14,944 nt of DNA, taken from positions 1 to 14,944 of the forward strand of contig JANOGB010000620.1 in NCBI GenBank assembly GCA_031413955.1. The letters run 5' to 3'. Positions 1 to 6,550 of the stretch are shown here, in pieces (the first letter of the stretch is position 1; the number at the start of each line of letters is the position of its first letter). The stretch comes from JABFRZ01 sp031413955. Lineage in GTDB: Bacteria > Planctomycetota > UBA1135 > GCA-002686595. The notes below the pieces were generated by a model. It was not told where the DNA came from, made no database searches, and saw nothing but the letters and a program-made list of their open reading frames with translations. Made by a program: the position numbers and the translations under genes.

Positions 1-304
1 CGCGCGCCTGGCTGCGCCGGACCGTGTGGCGCCTTTCGAGCTCGACTGCACGGCGCCACGGGCCGGCCAAACCTCGCTCCCGCGCACGGCGGGGCCCCGA
101 CGAGCGAGCACCACACCCACTCGCCAACCTCCTCCCCTCCATGACCTCGACCCACACAACTTCCTGAAGCCCCCCCTTTCTTCCGACCGTCCGGCAGGCG
201 GACCTGCGAAAAGAGTCCGACCCGTCGACCGTTCCGCGGAGTCGTGGTCTACTCCGCTCTGCGCCCCCGCCGGCAGGGGGCTCTTTGGGTCTTCCCGCAG
301 GAAC
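1..304. other. Non-coding leader upstream of the peroxidase pair
   Basis: I see no convincing gene here. The reading frame of the first peroxidase is open back to position 26, but the predicted upstream peptide is low-complexity, rich in Pro, Arg and Ala, and matches no family I know. A clear signal peptide begins only at 305. The stretch contains short hairpins: GTCCG/CGGAC around 189-203 and GCCCCC/GGGGGC at 263-281. I cannot point to a convincing promoter hexamer pair. The gene upstream of position 1 is outside the window, so this stretch may hold its 3' end or terminator as well as the promoter of the peroxidase operon. Confidence 0.6.
263..281 (+). terminator. GC-rich hairpin in the leader before the first peroxidase gene
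   Basis: Bases 263-268 (GCCCCC) pair perfectly with 276-281 (GGGGGC) around a 7-base loop. The next bases contain a short T run (TCTTTGGG). The hairpin ends 23 bases before the ATG at 305, so it is either the end of an upstream transcript or a leader structure that affects translation of the peroxidase gene. The sequence does not decide between these. Confidence 0.3.
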
Positions 305-1915
305 ATGTTCCACCACGGCATCGGGTCCGGACTCGCCATCCTGGTCCTCGTGGCCAGCACGGTCCACTCCCAGAGTCGGGTGACCCCACTCCGCTCGGTT
401 CCGGTCGACTACGTTCCGCCCTTGGTCATCGGGAACTTCCCCAACGTGCTGGTTCCGCCCGGGAACCCGATGACGCCCGCGAAGATCCTGCTGGGGAAGG
501 CGCTCTTCTTCGAGGAACAGCTCTCCTCCGACGACACCATGGCCTGTGCCACGTGTCACCTGCCGGAGGCGGGCGGCGGCGATCCGCGCGCGGGGGTCAG
601 CGCCCGCGCGCCGGGGAACGACGGACTCATGCGCACGCCCGACGACGAGTTCGGCTCGTTCGGCGTGGTGCCGCAGGACAGCTCCGGCAACTTCGAGGAC
701 CATCCGGCCTTCGGTGTCGGCCGCCAGGTGACCGGGCGCGGCTCGCCGACGGTGATCGCGGCGGCCTTTTTCAACACCCAGTTCTGGGACGCGCGCGCCG
801 GGCCCGTCTTCGAGGACCTGGGCGGGAACGTGGTGCTCCCGAGATTCGCCTCCCTCGAGACCCAGGCCGTGGCGCCCCCGCTCTCCGCGGTGGAGATGGG
901 CAATGCACAGCGCGACTGGGCCGATATCCTCGCCAAGCTCACGCGCGTGCGCCCACTCGCGCTGGCCTCCGACCTGCCGGCCGCGCTGGAGCAGTTCCTC
1001 GGCGACAGCGCGACCTACGGACCGCTCTTCGAGCAAGTCTTCGGCGACGGCACGATCACACGCGAGCGGATCGCCATGGCGATCGCGACCTACGAGCGCA
1101 CGCTGGTCCCCGATCAGACGCCCTTCGACCTCGGGACGATGACGCCCGAGCAACAACTGGGGCTGGACATCTTCATCCGCTCCAGGTGCCAGGCCTGTCA
1201 CGCCACGTCGAACGGTCTCTTCAGCAACGGCAGCCTGCAGACGATCAACCTGCCCAATCACGAACGCCGGGTGAAGGTACCGACGCTGCGCAACGTCGGA
1301 CTGAAGCGGCGCTTCATGAGCAGCGGCCAGTTCCCGAGCCTGGCCATCGTCCTCCAGCACTACCAGCAGATCGGTCGGTTCGTGCCCGCGCCCGGCGAAG
1401 TCGGGGCGGTGAGAGACTTCCTGGAGCATGCCCTGACCGATCCGCGCGTGGCGAACCGTCAGCCGCCCTTCGATCGCCCCACGCTGCACAGCGAGCGCGT
1501 GCCCCCCGGCTCCAACCTGTTTGGAGCGGCCACCCGCGGGAGCGGGCAGTTCACGCCTGTCATGCTGGCCGATTCGCCCCCGTTCCTGGGCAACCCGGCT
1601 TTCCAGATCGGTCTGGGCGAGGCCCTCGGCGGGACGAGGGCGACGCTCCTCTTCTCCACCCGGAAAGCCGATCCTGGCGCGACCATGCTCGGCGTCCCGC
1701 TGGCGATCGATCCGCCCTTTCCGCTCTACGAGCGGTTCCTGGTTCCCCCCGCCCTCCCCGGTCAAGGCGTGCGCACCTTCCGCATGTCGCTTCCGACGAG
1801 TACCGCCATGCTGGGCCAGAAGTTCTACGCCCAATGGTTCGTACGCGACCCGGGAGCCGCGACCGGCTTCTCCGCCACCCGCGCAGCCGAGTTCGAGATC
1901 TTCGCGCGGCCCTGA
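305..1915 (+). CDS. Secreted di-heme cytochrome c peroxidase / MauG-family protein, copy 1
   Basis: This 536-residue protein should act outside the cytoplasm with two covalently bound c-type hemes, either reducing hydrogen peroxide or oxidising a protein or small molecule as MauG relatives do. The start at 305 is chosen because it begins a signal peptide (basic/polar start, then a hydrophobic stretch to about residue 21, then Ser-Gln). Heme motif 1 is CATCH, residues 81-85. Heme motif 2 is CQACH, residues 295-299. Between them lie family motifs FWDARAG and MAIATYERTL. After heme 2 comes VPTLRNVGLKRRFMSSGQF, where Met338 is in the place of the usual axial Met. Roughly 40 extra residues follow heme 1 compared with typical members. 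Residues about 429-535 form an extra C-terminal domain ending near FYAQWFVRDP (507-516). The next gene is a near copy starting 8 bases after this stop. The true substrate cannot be read from sequence. Confidence 0.88.
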   Translation: MFHHGIGSGLAILVLVASTVHSQSRVTPLRSVPVDYVPPLVIGNFPNVLVPPGNPMTPAKILLGKALFFEEQLSSDDTMACATCHLPEAGGGDPRAGVSARAPGNDGLMRTPDDEFGSFGVVPQDSSGNFEDHPAFGVGRQVTGRGSPTVIAAAFFNTQFWDARAGPVFEDLGGNVVLPRFASLETQAVAPPLSAVEMGNAQRDWADILAKLTRVRPLALASDLPAALEQFLGDSATYGPLFEQVFGDGTITRERIAMAIATYERTLVPDQTPFDLGTMTPEQQLGLDIFIRSRCQACHATSNGLFSNGSLQTINLPNHERRVKVPTLRNVGLKRRFMSSGQFPSLAIVLQHYQQIGRFVPAPGEVGAVRDFLEHALTDPRVANRQPPFDRPTLHSERVPPGSNLFGAATRGSGQFTPVMLADSPPFLGNPAFQIGLGEALGGTRATLLFSTRKADPGATMLGVPLAIDPPFPLYERFLVPPALPGQGVRTFRMSLPTSTAMLGQKFYAQWFVRDPGAATGFSATRAAEFEIFARP

Positions 1916-3543
1916 ACAGCGACATGTCCCACTGCTCCCACTGCAACATCGCGTTCGGTCTCGCGAGCCTGATCCTGGCCGGGGGTGCAGTCCATCCGCA
2001 GGGTCGGCTGACTCCGCGCTCCGGCGATACCCCCACGCCGCTCGTTCCGCTCGTGATCGGGAGATTCCCGGACGTGCTGGTGCCGCCCGGGAACCCGATG
2101 ACACCCGAGAAGATCCAGCTCGGGAAGGCGCTCTTCTTCGAGGAACAGCTCTCCTCCGACGACACCATGGCCTGCGCCACGTGTCACCTGCCGGAGGCGG
2201 GCGGCGGCGATCCGCGCGCCGGGGTCAGTGCGCGCGCGCCCGGGGACGACGGGCGCATGAACACGCCCGACGACGAGTTCGGTTCGTTCGGCATGGTGCC
2301 GCAGGACGGCGCAGGCAACTTCGAGGACCATCCGGCCTTCGGCGTCGGACGCCAGGTGACCGGGCGCGGCTCGCCGACGGTGATCGCGGCGGCCTTTTTC
2401 AACACCCAGTTCTGGGACGCGCGCGCAGGGCCCGTCTTCGAGGACCTGGCCGGGAACGTGGTGCTCCCGAGATTCGCCTCGCTCGAGACTCAGGCCGTGG
2501 CGCCCCCGCTCTCCGTGGTGGAGATGGGCAACGCGCAGCGCGACTGGGGTGAGATCCTCGCCAAGCTTGAGCGCGTACGCCCGCTCGCGCTGGCCTCCGA
2601 ACTGCCGGCCGCGCTGGAGCAGTTCCTCGGCGACAGCGCGACCTACGGACCGCTCTTCGAGCAAGTCTTCGGCGACGGCACGATCACGCGCGAGCGGATC
2701 GCCATGGCGATCGCGACCTACGAGCGCACCCTGATCCCCGACCAGACGCCCTTCGACCTCGGGACGATGACGCCCGAGCAACGGCGCGGGCTCGACGTGT
2801 TCCACCGCAACAGGTGCGATGGCTGTCACAGCTCGTCGAACGGCCTCTTCAGCGACGGCAGCCTGCAGACGATCGAGCTCCCCGGTCACGCTCGCGCCGT
2901 GAAGGTGCCGACGTTGCGCAACGTCGGACTGAAGCGGCGCTTCATGAGCAGCGGGCAGTTCCCGGACCTGGCCACGGTCCTCCACCACTACTCGCAAATC
3001 GGTCGGATCAACCCCGCGGCCGGCGAGATCCGGGCCGTGATCGTCTTCCTGGAGGAGGCCCTGACCGATCCGCGCGTGGTCAACCGCCAGCCGCCCTTCG
3101 ATCGCCCCACGCTGCAGAGCGAGCGCGTTCCTCCGGGCTCCAACCAGTTCGGCTCTGCGACCGGCGTGATCGCGTGGATCCCGCCGGCCATGCTGGCCGA
3201 TACGCCGCCCTTCCTCGGCAACCCCGCTTTCAAGATCGGCCTCGGCCGAGCGTTCGGTGGAGCGGGGGCGGCGCTCGTTTTCTCACGCCGCAGGGCCGAC
3301 CCGGGTGCGACCCTGCTGGGCGTGCCGCTGGCGATCGATCCACCCTTCGCGTTCTACGCGCCGTTCTTCGTGCCCGAGTCCCAACCGGGCGAGGCCGTGG
3401 CGACCTTCCACATGCCGCTGCCGACGAGCGCTGCCCTGTTGGGCCAGAAGTTCTACGCCCAGTGGTTCGTACGCGACCCGCTCGCTCCGGCCGCCTTCTC
3501 GGCCACGCGTGGGGCCGAGTTCGAGATCTTCACGCGGCCCTGA
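411..3543 (+). repeat. Tandem gene duplication, unit offset 1628 bases
   Basis: Bases from about 411 to 1915 align with about 2039 to 3543 at a constant offset of 1628. I checked this offset at the GNPMTP codons, both heme motifs and both stop codons, so there is no net insertion or deletion inside the unit. Bases 722-798 and 2350-2426 are identical over 77 positions, including silent sites, and further near-identical runs follow. Divergence is concentrated at the signal peptide, around the second heme and in parts of the C-terminal domain. Because 1628 is not a multiple of three, the copies lie in different frames. Confidence 0.93.
1924..3543 (+). CDS. Secreted di-heme cytochrome c peroxidase / MauG-family protein, copy 2
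   Basis: This 539-residue paralogue of the preceding gene starts 8 bases after its stop, so the two are almost certainly co-transcribed. No Shine-Dalgarno sequence is visible at the ATG, which fits coupled translation. The N-terminus (MSHCSHCNIAFGLASLILAGG) is a plausible signal peptide that carries two Cys residues at 4 and 7, unlike copy 1. Heme motif 1 is CATCH at 84-88 and heme motif 2 is CDGCH at 298-302. The FWDARAG, ATYERTL, VPTLRNVG and FMSSGQF motifs are all kept, so both copies look catalytically intact. The residues just around the second heme (HRNRCDGCHSSSNG) differ from copy 1 (IRSRCQACHATSNG) although flanking blocks are identical. The C-terminal domain with FYAQWFVRDP is also present. 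The downstream neighbour is convergent. Confidence 0.88.
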   Translation: MSHCSHCNIAFGLASLILAGGAVHPQGRLTPRSGDTPTPLVPLVIGRFPDVLVPPGNPMTPEKIQLGKALFFEEQLSSDDTMACATCHLPEAGGGDPRAGVSARAPGDDGRMNTPDDEFGSFGMVPQDGAGNFEDHPAFGVGRQVTGRGSPTVIAAAFFNTQFWDARAGPVFEDLAGNVVLPRFASLETQAVAPPLSVVEMGNAQRDWGEILAKLERVRPLALASELPAALEQFLGDSATYGPLFEQVFGDGTITRERIAMAIATYERTLIPDQTPFDLGTMTPEQRRGLDVFHRNRCDGCHSSSNGLFSDGSLQTIELPGHARAVKVPTLRNVGLKRRFMSSGQFPDLATVLHHYSQIGRINPAAGEIRAVIVFLEEALTDPRVVNRQPPFDRPTLQSERVPPGSNQFGSATGVIAWIPPAMLADTPPFLGNPAFKIGLGRAFGGAGAALVFSRRRADPGATLLGVPLAIDPPFAFYAPFFVPESQPGEAVATFHMPLPTSAALLGQKFYAQWFVRDPLAPAAFSATRGAEFEIFTRP

Positions 3544-3551
3544 GCGCCAAC

Positions 3552-3599
3552 GCGCCGTGGCGCAACGGCGCGGCACCACCGGCGCGGTTGCTCCGCGCC
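3552..3599. terminator. Candidate bidirectional terminator hairpins between peroxidase copy 2 and DUF1501
   Basis: After the peroxidase stop (3541-3543) come two hairpins: GCGCC/GGCGC at about 3552-3563, and the stronger 7-bp stem GGCGCGG/CCGCGCC at 3581-3599 with a 5-base loop. The genes on both sides converge here, so one structure could end both transcripts. There is no T-tract on either strand, so an intrinsic terminator is plausible but not proven. Confidence 0.45.
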
Positions 3600-3642
3600 G
3601 GCATCGGCTCAGGCGCGCTTGCTCCGCGCAGGCCTCGGCTCA
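3581..3642. repeat. Two 31-nt imperfect tandem repeats at a convergent gene junction
   Basis: Unit A is 3581-3611 and unit B is 3612-3642. They differ at three of 31 positions. Unit B ends with the stop codon of the minus-strand DUF1501 gene (TCA at 3640-3642), so unit A looks like a duplication of the 3' end of that gene. Unit A contains a perfect hairpin, GGCGCGG (3581-3587) and CCGCGCC (3593-3599) around TTGCT. Unit B keeps a weaker version. Confidence 0.8.
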
Positions 3643-4827
3643 CACGAAGTCGAGCGCGGGGTGGGTCCCACCCAGGATGGCCGCCGGCTCGAGCCCGAAG
3701 ACGTGCCCGATACAGCCTGCGTAGAGCGAGCGGAAGTCGGTCGTGAAGGCGAGGTCGCCGTCCTCGAGCGCGTCCAGCCGCGGGGCCGGGCCGTACAGCC
3801 CGCCGCGGACGCGTGCGCCCAAGGCGAGGGCCAGACCGGCGGCGCCGTGGTCGGTGCCGCCGGAGGCGTTCTCCTCGACGCGCCGGCCGAATTCGGAGAA
3901 GAGCAGGACGAGCGTCTCGCGACCGGACTCGCTCTGCTGCAGGTCCTGGAAGAAGGCGTCGAGGCCGCGATCGAGCTCGGCCATGAGGCGGTCGTGCCGG
4001 CCGCGCTGGTCGCGGTGCGTGTCGAAGCCGTCGAGTTCGAGCGAACAGACGCGCACGCCGAGCTCGGCATGGATCAGGGCCGCGGCGCGGCGCAGGTCCT
4101 GGGCCAGGTCGGAGGACGGGTAGCCGACCTTCGGGGTGCGTCGCGCGAGCGCGCCGCGGAGCGTGGCGAGGGAGGCCTCGGTCTCCGCGCGGAGCCTGCA
4201 CAGCGACGCGACGGTCTCGTTGGCCGCCTGCGCCGGCGATTCCAGCGGCCGGGTCGAGTTCACGGTGTCCACGCGCGCGGGGTCCGTGGCCGCGAGCAGA
4301 CCGGGCGTGAGGCTCAGCGCCGCGCGCCGCGTGGAGTGCAACGCGAAGGGCAGCCGCGGACCGAAGTGCACGACGGCGTGCGCGGCCGGGTTCTCGAGGC
4401 GCTCGACGCAACGCCCGACCCAGCCCGTGTCGAGGTCGCGGCCGCGCGCGTCGGCCGCGTGCCAGATGTCGAGCGAGCGGAAGTGCGAACGGTTAGGTTG
4501 CGGATAACCGACACCCTCGAACAGGGCCAGGCGGCCCTGCTCGAAGAGCGCGCGCACGCGCTCGAGCTTCGGGTGCAGGCCGACGCGCTGGTCGAGGCGC
4601 AGGACCTCGCTCGCAGCGATGCGCGTGGCGCGGCGCGCGCCGGCGTAGGCATCGTCGTCGAAGGGCACGAGCATCGAGAGCCCGTCGTTCCCGCCCGAGA
4701 GCTGGATCAAGACCAGCGTGCGCGCCGGCCCCGGAGTAGGGCGCGCGGCTTCCGAGCGCGAGGCCAGGCCGCCCAGGCCCCACAGGCTGCCCAGCACGAA
4801 CTCGCGGCGGTCGAGGTGCGCAGTCAT
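3640..4827 (-). CDS. DUF1501 family exported protein
   Basis: This 395-residue protein belongs to the DUF1501 group, which has an alkaline-phosphatase/sulfatase-like fold and no agreed reaction. The N-terminus carries a twin-arginine-like signal, DRREFVLGSLWGLGGLA (residues 6-22), so folded export by Tat is likely. Family motifs in order: QLSGGNDGLSMLVPF (42-56), NRSHFRSLDIWHAA (112-125), DGFDTH (266-271), a SEFGRR block (311-316) followed by GGTDHGAAG (323-331), and DFRSLYAG (364-371). The Asp and His residues of these blocks suggest a metal site, by analogy only. Length is normal for the family. The DUF1800 gene lies directly upstream on the same strand with a 27-base gap, the usual partner order, so the two are one operon. 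No Shine-Dalgarno sequence precedes the ATG. Confidence 0.9.
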   Translation of the reverse strand: MTAHLDRREFVLGSLWGLGGLASRSEAARPTPGPARTLVLIQLSGGNDGLSMLVPFDDDAYAGARRATRIAASEVLRLDQRVGLHPKLERVRALFEQGRLALFEGVGYPQPNRSHFRSLDIWHAADARGRDLDTGWVGRCVERLENPAAHAVVHFGPRLPFALHSTRRAALSLTPGLLAATDPARVDTVNSTRPLESPAQAANETVASLCRLRAETEASLATLRGALARRTPKVGYPSSDLAQDLRRAAALIHAELGVRVCSLELDGFDTHRDQRGRHDRLMAELDRGLDAFFQDLQQSESGRETLVLLFSEFGRRVEENASGGTDHGAAGLALALGARVRGGLYGPAPRLDALEDGDLAFTTDFRSLYAGCIGHVFGLEPAAILGGTHPALDFV

Positions 4828-4854
4828 GTCAAGATGTCAATCGAGCTGCACTGT

Positions 4855-6462
4855 TCATTCGAGCTGAGCCTCGGGCAGCGCCAGGATCTCGTGCGCGAGC
4901 TCGCGCAAGAGCGGCTCCGCGATCTCGGGCCGCGCGGACCAGGGGTCCGCTCCGAGCTCGTGCTGCGCGCGGGCCGACCCGAGACGCTCCTCCACCTCGG
5001 CGGCGAGCGCCTCCGGAACGGGGATGGCCAGTAGCTCGTCGAGCAACGCGTGCGCCAGCTCGCCGTCGCTCGTGGCTCGACGGCACAGGCGCTGCGTGAG
5101 ATTGACTCGCGGGTAGCGGTCGAGCTTCCCGCGCTCCTTCTCGGCGGCACGCGCTTTTCGGCGCGCGCTTTCCGCCTCGGCCATCGGCTCCGCTTCCTCG
5201 TCCACCACGGCCCGGGCCGCGCGCGACTCGCCGAACACCTCGCGCCGGCTCACCTGGCCGAGCAGCAGGCCGGCGAACTGACCGCGCAAGATCAGGCTGG
5301 CACCCGTGGCCCAGGCGAGGCCGCCCTCCCAGCCGCGCACGCTGGGCGGGAAGAAGAGCTCTTGCCCGAGCAGTTTCGCGCCCTTCAGCAAGACCTGCGG
5401 ATCCGGCGCCATTCCCAGGCGGCGTGCGCTACCGACGAGGTAGTCGAGGGGACTCGAGATGCGGCGTGAGCAGACGCGTTCGGAATAGAACTCCGGGTCG
5501 AGGAAGAGGCGCCGGAGGAACGAATCGATGCGGTAGCCGGAGCCGCGCAGCTCCGCAGCGTAGCGCTCCAGGCGCTCCGGCTCCGGCTCCAGACCCTCGA
5601 AATGGGCGAGCAGCGCCCCCGCGAGGTGCCGTGCGCAGGCCGCCTGCCGCAGCAGGATCTCGAGCACGTCATCGCCGTCGAGGCGGCCCGCCACGCCGAG
5701 CACGCGCTTCGTGCCGTCGTCGTGGCGCTTCTCGTCGAAGTGGAAGCGTCCGTTGACCTGGCCCCAGCCGGTGAAGGCGCGCGCGACCTCGCGCACGTCC
5801 TCCTCCCGGTAGTTCCCCTCGCCCAGCGTGTAGAGCTCCAGCAGCTCGCGCGCGAAGTTCTCGTTGGGATGGCTCTTCTTGCTGGAAGCGTTGTCCAGGT
5901 ACACGAGCATCGCCGGATCGCGTGCGACGCCGTGCAGGAGCTCGCGGAAGCTGCCCAGCGCATGCCGGCGAAAGAGCTGGTTCTGCTGGATCATCTCGTA
6001 GGAGCTCTTCACGACCTCCATCGAGCTCGTGAAGTGCCCGTGCCAGAAGAGCGCCATGCGCTCGCGCAGCGGCTCGTCGCCCGCCAGCATGCGCCCAACC
6101 CACCAGGCCAGGAAATCGTCCGCCTGCCCGTTGTCGTCCTGACGCAGCTCGTCCATGCGCTTGTCGCGCTCCTCTGCCGACAGGGTGCGCATGTACTTGC
6201 CGAGGTCGCCGTCGGCGCGTTTGCGGGCGTAGAAGGGCTCCTCGAGCCAGCCTTCGACGCGCAGGAGCTCGGCGACCTGAGCCTCGGGACCGAGCGCCAG
6301 CGCGCGCTCGAGCGTGGCCGAGTTGGCGCCGAAGCCGGCGCGGTTCCACAGGTGCTCGGCGCGCGCCGCGTCCCAGGCGAGCGCAGGCGGCGCCTCCTGC
6401 GCGGCTGGGAGCACGCTAGCGAGTACCAGAGCGATGGTGCACGTGCCGAGCATCGACTCCAT
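4855..6462 (-). CDS. DUF1800 family exported protein
   Basis: This 535-residue protein is a DUF1800 member of unknown biochemical role, typically encoded next to DUF1501 and presumed to work with it in the envelope. I chose the ATG at 6462 because a GGAG (6468-6471 on the opposite strand) lies 5 bases upstream and a Sec signal peptide follows (hydrophobic residues 7-20, then Ala-Gln-Glu); an in-frame Met at residue 4 is an alternative. Family blocks: HLWNRAGFGANSATLERAL (37-55), ALFWHGHFTSSMEV (137-150), RRHALGSFRELLHGVARDPA (165-184), SHPNENFARELLELYTLGEG (197-216) and DVREVARAFTGWG (222-234). After about residue 405 comes a charged Ala/Glu/Arg-rich segment (to about 446), probably helical, before the final helical region. 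The frame is open further upstream, but that part would overlap the divergent UbiD-family gene and precede the signal peptide. Confidence 0.9.
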   Translation of the reverse strand: MESMLGTCTIALVLASVLPAAQEAPPALAWDAARAEHLWNRAGFGANSATLERALALGPEAQVAELLRVEGWLEEPFYARKRADGDLGKYMRTLSAEERDKRMDELRQDDNGQADDFLAWWVGRMLAGDEPLRERMALFWHGHFTSSMEVVKSSYEMIQQNQLFRRHALGSFRELLHGVARDPAMLVYLDNASSKKSHPNENFARELLELYTLGEGNYREEDVREVARAFTGWGQVNGRFHFDEKRHDDGTKRVLGVAGRLDGDDVLEILLRQAACARHLAGALLAHFEGLEPEPERLERYAAELRGSGYRIDSFLRRLFLDPEFYSERVCSRRISSPLDYLVGSARRLGMAPDPQVLLKGAKLLGQELFFPPSVRGWEGGLAWATGASLILRGQFAGLLLGQVSRREVFGESRAARAVVDEEAEPMAEAESARRKARAAEKERGKLDRYPRVNLTQRLCRRATSDGELAHALLDELLAIPVPEALAAEVEERLGSARAQHELGADPWSARPEIAEPLLRELAHEILALPEAQLE

Positions 6463-6550
6463 TCTAACTCCGCTTCGCCTGCCGGGTTCCGGAGCGCGCA
6501 GAGCGCTACTCGCTACCATTCCGCCCTCTCGCCCTTCCCGCAAGCCCACC
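6463..6550. promoter_or_regulatory. Divergent promoter region between DUF1800 and UbiD-family genes
   Basis: These 88 bases separate two divergent starts and must hold both promoters unless one lies inside a gene. A TACCAT at 6514-6519 is a possible -10 element for the plus-strand gene, but I see no good -35 at the right distance. Confidence 0.35.
6468..6471 (-). promoter_or_regulatory. Shine-Dalgarno site for the DUF1800 gene
   Basis: On the minus strand this reads GGAG, 5 bases before the ATG at 6462. It is one of very few clear ribosome binding sites in the window, and it decides between the short start and the much longer open frame. Confidence 0.55.

Noticed and set aside
26..304. In-frame N-terminal extension of the first peroxidase
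   Set aside because: The extension is low-complexity and would place a signal peptide about 93 residues inside the protein, so the start at 305 is preferred.
244..1923. Open frame of peroxidase copy 2 running through all of copy 1
   Set aside because: It is a shadow frame kept open by high GC; its translation is Arg/Ala/Gly-rich and matches no family, while copy 2 has its own start and signal peptide at 1924.
1825..2997. Long minus-strand open frame antisense to the peroxidases
   Set aside because: It has Arg/Val/Glu-rich antisense composition, no motif, and lies opposite two well-supported genes.
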